A stretch of DNA of 64,000 bases. It comes from Daucus carota subsp. sativus. Lineage: Eukaryota > Streptophyta > Magnoliopsida > Apiales > Apiaceae. Both the position numbers and the translations under genes were made by a program. Below, piece by piece: positions 23,052 through 35,300 of this stretch. Under the pieces are notes generated by a model. That model ran no database searches. It was given only the letters and a program-made list of their open reading frames with translations, and was not told where the DNA came from. Positions within the stretch are counted from its first letter, which is position 1, and every line of letters starts with the position of its first letter. The DNA is taken from NCBI RefSeq assembly GCF_001625215.2, contig NC_030383.2, positions 3,546,779 through 3,610,778 on the forward strand, given 5' to 3'.

Positions 23052-24501
23052 GCTTGATTGAAGTAAAAAAGATATGAATCAACTCAAAAGATGGGTTCTT
23101 GATTATGTGACCAAAGTTCTTGAATAAAGTTCAAATCTTTTTGTAGAGAGAGGGGAAAAGAAAGGTGGGATCTTTTTCTTTGTAGTGGTGGGTGGGTTGG
23201 TTTTGGTTTAATTTGGTTTGGTAAATTTAACAAGTAGTGTAGTAGTGTGTGTTGAAGAAAAGTCTACTTCCTAACCTCACTCCGAAGCTAAAGCTCACAA
23301 GTGAAGAGAGAGATACGTTTATTACAAGGCACTAAACGTCTGTCTCTTTCTTATCCCAAATATTGTTTTTATGAGCACATCTTCACTTAAATATATTGAT
23401 ACCAGGATATAATATAATTCGATATCGCTATCACCATTTCCGATCTCTAATTTTATTCAGAAACGTTCCCGATTTAATATGAAATCTTAAGATATTTTAT
23501 ATATTCCAAACAAATAGAAAATGGAAATATATATTTCTAAAGAAATTTATTAATTATGCTCTTATAAATTTTTAACTAAAATTTAGTAAGAATAAGAATA
23601 ATGTATGTGTTTTCCAATATTACCTACCAATTACCATCCCATTTTGGGTATAATCCGATAATAATGATGTATACATGTTTATAGCATCTGTTCTTGACTT
23701 CTGATTATTTTTCAAGCTTTCAAGGTAGCTTTTCTAATAATTAAAGATCGATATATCTTTAAGTTTTTAATAATAAAAAATATCTTATATAAATAAAATA
23801 AAGGAAATATTATGTTGTATGTCAATGTCATATATAATCTAGTATCTAAGTTTTGTAATTTTCAATTAGTTTATATACATGGAGTTATAAATTCCAGGCA
23901 TTTGCAATGGCATAGAACTCAAGTTTATAGTGGTGTTGCCCCAATTTATCACATTTTTCTGACAGAGAACCCCAAATATCACTACTGGAGGAGCTGTTTT
24001 TACTCAATATGAGAATTGAGGCCTGTTTCGACCTTACTCTTGTCATGCTCAGATCACGAATCTGATAATAATATTGTGCTCCGCCAAGTAAAAAATGCAC
24101 AAGATTCTGTCTCCCGCGTAAATCTATCATATAAAAAACCTCAATATGGTCTGGATCAGATATATCAGCCACAGTCGCTACAGGCCGCCGTACTAATCCA
24201 TCTTACAACAGTTGTACATTCCAAAACTCTGGGATATATTTGGCACATAGATATACATGCACTATTAAGCTCAAGATGGGGATTGTATGACAGACTAATC
24301 TTATTTTATTAGATAGAAAGATCATCAGCTGTAATTTAAACATCTATGCATGGCGCGCGACGTCTAACAAGTTTTCCCAAGTGATTTACATGTATTTAGC
24401 AGAGCTTTTAAAAGAAAACTTTACCCAAATTCAAATCCATTCACCGCAGAACTCCTGACCATACATAATTATGAAACAATTCCAGACAAATACATGCAGA
24501 T
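23052..24501. other. PLATZ upstream region and intergenic DNA
   Basis: Includes the presumed PLATZ promoter and leader (23052-23300, GA/CT-rich stretches) and the 3' end of the next minus-strand gene. ORFs at 23812-24312 overlap on both strands and show no domain. No independent gene is supported. Confidence 0.5.
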
Positions 24502-27500
24502 CTACATTGTGGCTTCATCTGCCTCATTCTCCATGGGAACTGGAGGCTTAGTTTTACCTCCTCTCAACCTTGTCGACACATTGTCAATAGCTGAATTAAG
24601 TTGACTGATTTTGGAATTCAGAGTCTCCCTGGTTTTCTGCATTTTTTTTGAAGGTAAATAATAAGATGGAAGGCTGTATTAGGTGTCAATTAGTATTAAA
24701 ATAGAGTGAAAAGTTGCAGCAATCACCTCTAGACCTTCATCGTAGTAAATTGGTCTCTTGGCTCTCCGAAAACCATATTCATCTTCATTTAGCAGGGATC
24801 TTCTTATCTAATAACATGGGGGTAAGAATACACACATTGCAGTAATTAACACCACGTAAAGGCAGAAACCAAAATCATCATGAAATCAAAGCAAGCAAGG
24901 CCGCAATACAACAAGTTCCCACAGACATCCAAAAACTCACAACTTCGGAGGAAATTATTTTCATATGATCAATGGAAGATGCATATATAGCATTAAGGCA
25001 ATAGAAGGATGCATATATAGCATTAAGGCAATATAAATTTAACAAAATTGTTCATATCAGAAGATCTAGAAGGTGTAGTTTATATAAGCATATTAGTTAG
25101 AAGTTTAGGAAAAATAGAAAACATGATAATACTATGAAATAACTCATCCCATGTATTAGACAATCAGTACATATAACACAGCAATGAAACACATGACATT
25201 TGTATGAATGCCAACAATGGCTCTTAATCTAACAAAAAGTGTCACACTTTTCAAATCAGCTATTTCCTGAATATTTTCATCAAAATTTTGCTATTTGGGC
25301 CATCACCCAGTATATGATTGCTGAAAAAGAAACAAAGAGTATGGTTCAACAAGGACATGGTTAGTTTGCCCCACAGAGCATCTTGATAATGATTCTATGA
25401 TTTGAAAAACCAGATGCAAGCAGCTCTAGAAATGATACAAAATATAGGACAGAAGTGTCATGTCACTACGTCCAGCAACCACAATCTTTAGACAACAGGT
25501 TTAAGGAGCTGGAGTACTAACTTTGCAGAATAAGTTGAGAACAGTCAATGAATTACCTGTGGTGCAAAAACATATCCAAGAGTTCCAAATAATGCCCCGC
25601 CTATAAGGAAGCCGGCCAAGAAATCTCCACCACTTCCACCTCTTTGATCACTGCAAATTCCACACAATGTAAAATGAAGAGGGTAGTATTAACAAATTAC
25701 AAGCATATCAGCTAATACCATGAAACAGATACCTAAGTGACAACTATTTGCCATGTTTGAAGTTGATTAAAAAATTGCTGCTTTCATATATGTATCAAAA
25801 TTTGTCAAACAATTCTGATAGTGTATGAAACGAATTGACACGTATAATCAAGATAAAACTTTATTAATAAAATAGAGAATAACATCAAGATGCACAAGTG
25901 AGGTTAAGCCAAGAGAGATCAAGTACTTGTACATTTTTCTCGTTTGTTTCTACTTTCTAGGGAATAGCGATAAACTGGTTTCAGTAAGTACAATGGTTAT
26001 GATGATATAATCGACACAATATATGGAACACGATACAATTTGTTCAAATATCTCATCTCGTCAAAAAGTTCAGTAATGACCATAATGGCCCCCTCCTGTC
26101 CAAGCAGAGAATCTTAAATTAACTTCTTGGTAAATATCTAGTAACCAGTCTCTGGAAATTTCAACATCTTAATCCTCATATTATCTTTAGTGCTTGTATT
26201 CTTCTATCCCTCAAGTACACTCAATGTGCAGAATTGCCTTAAGTATATTTTTATGCACTGGTAACGTTGATAACTATCCTCGTAGCTCCATAACAGTTTG
26301 GTTACGTTTCGTATTACAAAAGATTTTTAACCCTTCTGCCACCTGACGACTTAAAATAAAATGAAACCAAACACCAAAGAACAATCATTAAAACTTTATA
26401 TATTTACTTCTCTTACCTGTACTCCCATTCCTAGCACTAGTAGATGCATTTATATTATGGTTGATTTACATTAAGATATCCCTTCCTCGAATTCCACACT
26501 TGCTATGCATAGACTCAACAAGAAAAAGTACATACCCGTACTCTGCACAAACAGCCAAGCTCCGCTTGGTTTTTGGTTGATTCAGTTTCCTTTGAAATGC
26601 CAGTGGCACAGTGCTGCCATGCAAATTGGACCTTGCGAACGAACAATCACGTGACTTCAGAGGAAGTCCACCTACAGTAAAACGATGTTATATAGCACTC
26701 ACATCTGCAATACAATTAGTAAGTGAAAGTATAGTATATCTTGTAATGCAACAATGTAAACAAATCTTAAGAATAGTATTAACTGAATTCCTAATAATTC
26801 ATCAGGACGCTTTTGAGATGTGGATTTTAACTGATAGAAAGCTGTATGATACAAGCACATTTGAAAAAAGAATCCAAAAGCTGAAAAGAGCTGATATTCA
26901 TATCATTCACAAGTTAAGCTCACGCATATCATGAGGAGACATTTGTGATGGTAATCAAAACAAATTTCCAAATCATCAGTCTTTTCACATCTTCATCACT
27001 TAATACAGGTAGGTCGCACAAAGACTAAAATCTTCCCCAACCCTATAACTTCCTCATCCACCAATCTCAAGCTGGAATCAGAATCCTGTTATTTTGTTTC
27101 AACCTCAACTGAAGCCTATTATCAAACATATCAAAACCTTCCACCTCCATCACACTAAAAATAATCCACACTGAAACCCGTAAATTACAAGACAACCCCT
27201 ATGCCATCCAATCCTTAAAACTCGAACATTCAAATTAAATTAATCCACCATCCACCAATCATACACAAAAACAAGAGACTAAAATGTCATTCGATAAAAA
27301 CCCACATCTACATCAACACCCGAATTTAATCCACTTGCTAAAAGTTACAACAAACTTATAATTCCCATTTCACAGAACACTAATCAACATTAACAAAAAA
27401 GTTCCAATTTTTACACAATCAAGAAGCTCAAAATCAAGAAATAAAAAAGTTCCAATTTTATACAATCAAGAAGCTCAAAATCAAGAAATGAAACATAAAT

Positions 27501-27700
27501 CAACCAACCCAAAAGATTAAAACTTTTTACATGATCGACCAACCCCTCAATTACATATACAAACAACAATCAAAGAAGAATATAATTTCCAATTTCAAGA
27601 ACTGAATAACATTAATCAAGAAAATATCATAAAATTTGTTTGCATAAGTTGTAGATAAATTTATACCAGAGATTTGAACAGAAGCAATGAGGGTGGCCAT
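24502..27700 (-). CDS. chloroplast inner-membrane protein (At1g42960-like)
   Basis: Five exons on the minus strand: 27700-27667, 26671-26536, 25650-25557, 24807-24727 and 24636-24502, all GT-AG with agreeing phases; 159 residues. Residues 1-50 are rich in Ser, Arg and Lys with few acidic residues (MATLIASVQISGLPLKSRDC), as expected of a plastid transit peptide. Residues 66-87 form one Gly-rich membrane helix (DFLAGFLIGGALFGTLGYVF). This is followed by the conserved APQIRRSLLNEDEYGFRRAK and RPIYYDEGLEKTRETLN and a short predicted coiled coil (116-140, SKISQLNSAIDNVSTRL). The block matches what I recall of an Arabidopsis protein described only as localised to the chloroplast inner envelope; a YtxH-like layout (one helix, then a coiled coil) is apparent. 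No biochemical role is known to me. The tail is acidic. Confidence 0.9.
24979..25033. repeat. short tandem duplication in an intron
   Basis: GATGCATATATAGCATTAAG followed by GCAATA occurs twice in a row, with period about 30 bp, inside intron 3 of the chloroplast-protein gene. Confidence 0.85.
27390..27490. repeat. tandem duplication, period about 49 bp, in intron 1
   Basis: AAAAAGTTCCAATTTT then ACAATCAAGAAGCTCAAAAT is repeated twice inside intron 1 of the chloroplast-protein gene. Confidence 0.85.
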
Positions 27701-28768
27701 TGAAGAAAAAGATCTGCAACTAGACGGAGAACACTAGGAAATCAAGAGTGTGCCTGTGTGTTTGTGTTGTGTGTATTTTCTTGTCCAAGTGGATGATTTA
27801 TATACTGTAATTTTTTTTGTTTTTTTATAACTAATTAATTAACATCCTCATTATTTATTTATTTATTCTATTCCCAAGATACTCCCCTGTTTAAAGAAGA
27901 TAAACTTTTGTATTTTTAACAATTTTCTTTTTTATTTCATTTTTTTTCATTTTTATTTATTACAATCATTTGGCTTATATATCTAGAGTAATTTTAATTT
28001 TATTTTCTACTTATATTACTTCTAAATAAATTTTAGAAAATTATTTATATTTCTTTTATTTTCTTGTTCAAAAATAATCTCTAAAATATGGTTTTAATCT
28101 TTATTATGATTTCAAAATTTAGCTTCTTCTGTTTAAGAAGGGTACCCATGTTTTACACATTATATTTAAGAATAATAATCATAACTACTTAATAAACTAA
28201 ATGAGTAATATATACTTAGTTTTTATCATCATAAAGTATATAAAGCCGGCTTGCCTTTGTCGATTTTATATTTTAACACAAATGATCTATTATATAACAA
28301 ATAAGTGTCATGAAAGAGATATTTAAAGTGTAACACTTCTTTAGAAATGTGTTGCTTAGTTGCTCAAATACGTGCCAACAGAGTATTCCACATGCATATA
28401 AGCCTAACATCTCCAACGTGGTCCTTTTAGAAATAAGAAAAATTAGAATCTAGTGAGTTCGTACTGTCTTTTTAAAAATATGAACTACTAGTTGCTAATT
28501 CGCAGGATTCTCCCCGAGCTCTAAGTCTTTCGGGACTACACCTTTACCACAAAGACGCATTCCTACACCAGTTCAACATTTCTAAACACCAGTCCTCATA
28601 ATCGGAGCCGCTAAACCCGAGTTGAGATCTAAGGAATCTTAATCTAATGTTTTTGTAATGTTTTTGCAATCATTAGTGGTTAATCTTGCTCATAAAACAA
28701 GCAGTGAATCAGGATAGATGGATGCTAGTCCACAGCATGTGTAAGCAATGAATCACATCAGGATAGAT
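27701..28768. other. upstream region of the chloroplast-protein gene; intergenic
   Basis: The leader and promoter lie just above 27701; a TATATA stretch occurs near 27797-27802 in the AT-rich upstream DNA. The rest is AT-rich and gene-free. Confidence 0.45.
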
Positions 28769-29091
28769 GGGCGCATGAGGGTGTAATTAATTTATTATTT
28801 TATAACAACAAATCCAACGATTCACGATTATAACAAAATTCTATCACGTCCAGCGCTTTTCTTCTTCTCTTCCACTTAACAGATGAAATATTCATTTTAG
28901 TTGTTCAGTGAAAAAGCTACTGAACAAGTAAATATCCATTTCAACCGTCAAACTAAAAGAAAGCGCTGAACTTGACAGAATTTATAACAGAATTTTGTTA
29001 TAATCCTGACGATTAGATACATCACCCAACAGTTATAAAATAATAAGCTTCATGCACCCTCCCCAGTATGTGTATGCTGGGACCAGCACCC
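28769..29091. mobile_element. diverged relative of the 9-bp-TSD Mutator MITE
   Basis: The right end (CCAGTATGTGTATGCTGGGA then CCAGCACCC) and the inner inverted arms (TTATAACAAAATTCTATCAC and its inverted match near 29000) belong to the family at 699-1027 and 39390-39710. The left end has lost part of its arm. Flanking 9-mers (AGGATAGAT, AACATAGAT) agree at 7 of 9 positions. Confidence 0.6.
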
Positions 29092-29338
29092 AACATAGAT
29101 AGCTACAACGATGATTCGAGTCCAAAGTTTCATCTCCATTTCTATATATACAAACAGCTTTCGTCTATGCAATGGCAAACCAAAGATCAAAAAGGACAGG
29201 AAATCTATAAATCCTAAGCGCTAATGAACACATGGGACTGATTTTCATGTACAACCCACAGTCAACATCATTATACATGATATTGGTATACATCTACCAC
29301 ATTCATATGGGTTACAATATACAGCAATTCCCATGTGC

Positions 29339-32300
29339 CTACTTAGCAGAAAAGCCTTTAAGAAAATTTAGCTCTTGTTGCCTTCCGGGTGGGGGCAGCC
29401 CTTTTGTTGCAACTTGCTGCCCCGCCTGCTCTTTATCTGCAAAGGGGAATGCGAGTGAAAGCGACAGAGCTGCAGATGCATCTTCCTCAGATGTCATCAC
29501 TGTTCTTCCAGAAGGCTGATCCTGATTATTGTTTTCTGCTTGTGTATCATCCCCTAAAGCAAGATTTAAATTAGGGATCTTACTTTTAAGGGGTTCATGC
29601 TCCACTGACAATGCCGATTTCCCAAGTACCGAATTATCACCTAAATCAATGTGCTTCACATGATTAGGATCTACAGGAAAGAAATGCCTTTCCGCATTTC
29701 CTGGAGTCCTGCTGATCAACGTCTCATTAGAAGCTTCATCGTATCTTTTCTTCATAAAACTAGAGGCCGAAACTTGTAACTGTGGACCATCGGTTGAAGA
29801 ACTTGTACGATCACCTAAACCATACAAATCACTGTAGTCCAATTTTTGTTTTTTATTAATATCTTCATCCTCAAATCTTCTGTTTCGGTTAATCCCATGC
29901 ACAGCTAAATTTGAGCCAACAAAAGTGGCTTCTGATTCTGACGCTGGCGGATCAAAACCTGATCGCTTTCTGTGGGATAAAGGCCAGCTGTTAAATTCCT
30001 TGTTACTTGAGAATCTCACTGCGCCCCTCTCCTCAATCACTTCTGATGGGCCCTCAATTTTGGAATTCTTTGGAATCAGTTGCTCTTTGTTATTCACCTC
30101 CCCTAAGTGTTCTATGGAAGTCAAAGGACGCATATCAAATCTTGTATTTCTGCGACCCGTCTTCTTTTCAACAGAAGCATCGGAACAGCTAGAGCTACTG
30201 GCAACTTGGACTGCTGATTTGGGTTCTTCATTCACTTTGCATTCCTTGTCAACTGGTCCTTCCTGCAGGAAGAAGAAAGGTGGGTTAAAACCACAAAGCC
30301 AGCAAAAATTATGACACTTATTTACAAATCATACCTGATAGAGGTTATACTACCAAATAAAATGGAAGTTGAAGTGGAAATCTTAAGCAGAAAATGATGT
30401 GGAAATCTTTACAGAAAGATCTCACATACATACTAATTTGAAGTTCAAAAAAAGTTCACCAATTATCTACAACTTTGATATGAATATTACCACGTGGATT
30501 AACAATCATCATTGTCCCCCACTTGATACCTGAGGGAGCTAATGCTCCCGAGAATGAGATGACCTGAGAGAATGACTATCAAAGTGGAATGGGGGACTAT
30601 CTGAAAATCAGTTGGTGCACAAATAAAACAAAATTGCAATTATTTAGAGAAGGTGGAACCTGACAAGTGACAACTGTTTGCTGGAGCATACTGTATCCTC
30701 ACAAAACCGTATCATAAGTCCTAAACAAAGGAAACCTATCCTGCCCCAAAACTGTGGGAGATTTAGCATCTAAGAATTTTCTATATCAGAAATCCTATAT
30801 AGAGGTAATTCTAGAGATGATGATGGCCACACCATATTCAGCCGAAGATGTTCAAGAAGTACAATGACCTTCATGAAGGATTTTTTTCAGATCGGCTTGC
30901 TCCTAGATAATAAATAGATATTGTGTGGACCGGTCCAGATCCATCCATGGCTCGGGGTGGCGGTAAAAAAAGGCAAATTCACTAATGGAGTACCAGGCAT
31001 TGAATCAATAATGGTATTCGCCCCTGGGTAAAACTTTAACGATATAGATATGCTTCCCAAATTATTAATAAATATTTGTGGCATTCTAAAGGTAGAATAA
31101 TAAACTAAACAAATAAATATTCATATTAAGTCAACCATTGAGTTTTTAACTATACGAGTCATGTGAAAACAAAGTAGCAACCTTGTCTGTTGCATACGTA
31201 TGAACATAGATATGCTTCCCAAATTTTTAATAGATATTTGTGGCATTATAAAGGAAGAATAATAAACTAAACAAACAAATATTCATATCAACTCAACCAT
31301 TGAGTTTTTAACTATACGAGTCATGTGAAACAAAGTAGCAACCTTGTCTGTTGCATATGTATCACTGAAGAACAATAGGTACATATACCTAACATAGATA
31401 AGCTGACAGACCATTTAAAGTTTCTTCATGCCAAACTCTTGACTTAACTTTGCAATGAGAATGAACAATGTAGTTGCAGACATATCTGCTGAGAACCATT
31501 CACCAATATGAAACACATGACCCAGAACCTTAAATACTTGCTTAAAATATTCACGTTCTTTAATTTTAATTTTTATGGAGGAATTGAAAGAAGTAGGTTA
31601 GTGGGCTTTATATATACGTATATCAACCATCTACTAGAATAATGTCCCCACCCCCAAGATAGAACAGAAAGCACTGAGTAAAGAACAAGCAAGAAGGAGG
31701 TTCTGAGTTGCCAAAATAAGTTGAACTGAAATTACCAGTGATGCTGATCGGGATCTATTATCCTGCCGTGCCAGTGGAGGCTTCATTTGATAAGTAGGTA
31801 CTGATTTGCAATCTAATCCAGAACCTTGTTCCTTAGGAGACGTTACACAATCATTCTGTTGCAAATCAGATACTGCTTTGCAGTCACCATCCCCATTCTT
31901 CGTCTTAGCTGCTGGTAAACGTTGCAGATTTATCAACGAATTGTCATCAGATGCCAACTTTAGAGTTCTGTTGCATGTAGGCAACTCCTTTTCTATTGAT
32001 ACTAGGGGAGATGTGGCTTCAATTGAAGACATAGAAGCCGTAGGCATGTCCCTGGAATTAGCTATTTTCTTTGGGGAACCTAGCACTTGATTCAAGCAAC
32101 TATTTCTCTTCCCTCTGAATACACCCCAGAAAAAGAACATCATATTCCAACCTGTAGGAAACAGTTATAAAAGATTTTGAGAAAGTTTCAAGTGAACAAA
32201 TGATAAATTCGAACACAATGAAAAACTAGGGAGATCCATTACGTTGTACAGCAAAAACCACCATCAGTACTACTTGATATTATTCAACTCCATTATTATT

Positions 32301-35300
32301 AGCAACAATCATTACCAACTTCTATATTTAGCTGATAAAGACTTCTCACATTGATAACGCAGATTGTTAACCATTAAAGAATCCATCACCAACAAAGTTA
32401 AATGGGATTTTCATATAAATCAGTAAACATGTGCTTGAAAATTACACTGCTTCCCACATCTAGCCCGAAACATAAGCCCAACTCCCAGTAACAAAAGTCT
32501 GACCAAAATTTTAATTGGTATTGCTGTCATAGTTAATAACTTGTCCAAACGCAAAGATTGAGTTGAAGGCCTATTTATTTTAGCTAAACTAGCAAGGATT
32601 AGGATCAGCAAGTCAGAGTATTAAATGCAGAACACAAAGATGAAGTAGGGGGCACTCAAGGAAGAAATAGAAACCAAAAATTTTAGGCCTTGGTATTGAA
32701 GTACTCGGACAAAGGCAAGGAAATAGAAGGAAAATCGAAATTAAACCCTGCTATGGGAGTACTCCGACTATACTTGATGATAAAGCTATACTTGTACTCT
32801 ATCCAAAATAATATATAACAGGGTCATATTATGAGTTGTATAAATTTCCTAAACATAATTTGCTGAATCTCTGTGGGGCAACTTGAATATGTCACTCATT
32901 TGTTACTTAGTGAGCCCTGGGTGTGATCTTGTACACACTTTTCAGGTAATAATATGCTCTTTGGATTGTTTCAGGTAATCACTGATTGTAACTTGGTGAG
33001 CCCCATCCAGGTTTCATTCTGTGATAAAAGTTTTGCTATGCTGTACCTAAAATCATGAACAAACTGGGCTGACCTGAGCTTTTGCAGAATGAGCTTAAGC
33101 TTTTTTCACGAGCCGGTTTAAGCCTAAACTGCTAAACAGAGATGAAATATTTCTACCCGTTCTCGCTTTAACAAGTCGAGCCAATTAATTTAAGCGACTG
33201 AGTCCAACTTTATTGAAATTAGCAAGTAGCGTAACTCTTTCTTAAACACGGACATAAATATCATATAAGTAGAGTTAGATATGAGGCCCAATCTCAGCTA
33301 CACCTGAACAATCCAGAATTTGTCCATAAATAGATCATCTTTTTACGTCCTGGTCATACACATTCCTACTCTCACAACAAAAGCCTCCTGAGTCCTGATA
33401 GAACCTACCGGCTGCAATGACCATTTGAATAGCTTCGGCTCAAACCATTGTTATACTATGGAAAATGTGGCTCAAACAACAAATCAATTACATTTATACA
33501 TATAGTAGTTGAGTAGTTGACATCATTACTGATCAAACTTAAAAGTCATCATCAGACAATATGTTTTAACATGAGCTTTTATAAGGGTAAATTCATGACA
33601 AGGTAGTGTATTATCATCCACAGCTAACTTAAAATTTTGATATCTTACGCTGGTATTTCACTGGAAGATGATTAGAAGGGTAAATCAGGATTTCAACACC
33701 ATCAACATTTCCTTTCAAAGCAAGGTCATTCCTCATTATTGTGTCCAGTATAGACTTGTAGCCTTTCTCATAGCTGTGCAATAAACATAACAATTATTAC
33801 CAGTAGCAGTAAGAAATCATTGTAATTTTAATGTGGGTGCAGAATCATTAAAAGAGGGGTTGAGAAAACAAGAAAAGTCACCTTTCACAGTCTCTTGCGA
33901 AGAAATAGAGTGCAATGTGATCTTCATTGACTCCAGTTTCTTCAAATTGTATTGGCCATGCACTCCAGCGAGGTACTTCATTCAACAAAACTGTGCTTGG
34001 AAACTTCTTCATTGTTTCAAGAACTCTGGGAGATGCACAGGCTGACAAATGGGCCTGAAACCCATCATAAAGGTCTGGTAGTTTTCCGCTTCTGTGGACC
34101 TCAAAACACCCTCTGCATGCAAACAGATATATAAAGAAATAAGGTATTAACCATTAAGGTATAAGTATAAAAAATGACATAAAGATACACCATAAGAAAT
34201 ACAGAAAACCATACTGCCAAATATAGTCATGCTCCGGGATAGCTGGCACAACTGACAGACCAGAAATCGACCAAGGAGTTGGCAATTCCATTGTAATAGA
34301 CTTGCCATCGGCATGGGGAATTGGCCTATGTGACAAGGCAGTAACTGCTTCAGCTGAGTTTGTAAACTGCTTGACATTGGTACCAGTTGTCAGCTTCGGA
34401 AACTCCGTGTTAAAGTTCCATGTACTAGCTACCTCCTTACTTTGCCCCTCTGCAGATACCAATTTCTTTGGGTTACGCGTGTTAGACAGCTGATCTTGAG
34501 TGCATAGTTCACTATTAACATTGCCAGACACACCTAACTCAACAGACTGATCAGGAGCTTTGTTCTTTCTATAAATCCCGGGCTTTTTAAGCATCGCTGC
34601 CTCTATAGCAGCTTTCAATTTATTATCTTTGTAGATCGCCTCCTTCGAACTTCTTGAAGTATGGACATCTGAGGCAAGTGATTGCTTTGGGCTGTCAATG
34701 GTGCAAAAATCTGCAGAGTGACCAACATCTTTACATTTTTGACAAGGAGTGATTTTCCCACCAGCTGTACTATGCTTTGGGTGACTAACAGATATTTCCT
34801 TGACATTCTCGACCACATTTGTTGATTCTCGGGCATGATCTGGTATACTGATTTGCCGTTCGGTGCTAAGAGAAGTAGATGAGGAATCATCTCTCACTCT
34901 AGCCTGTATTGACTTCTCTACACGACTGCCAATTCCGCTCGCAGACGACAACTGCCTCGTACCTTCACCTAATATAATGCAAAAATAAACATGGCAAACA
35001 AAATTATGCTTAAAAGTAAGTCAAAACATATGTATCCATAATACATATACACACGTGAATATCTTCACACAGAGATATTTACATGTATGGATTTGCGGGT
35101 AAAAGAGCAGCACAAAATCATACCTGAAGGAATTGATACTTCTGAATCTTTACACATAACTTTATTTGCTGGTCTTGACAACTGCGTTAATTTACTATCA
35201 GAGGAGACAGCCTTTAACTCGCGTTTGTTGCTCGTAGAAGAAACTGGAACAGTTTCATCACGAATACTTGCGCTTCTATCAACCCTGGGAGATGAGGAAG

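Noticed and set aside
29925..30314. 129-codon plus-strand ORF
   Set aside because: It is the antisense shadow of the last AIPP2-like exon, whose frame has clear motifs and correct splice phases.
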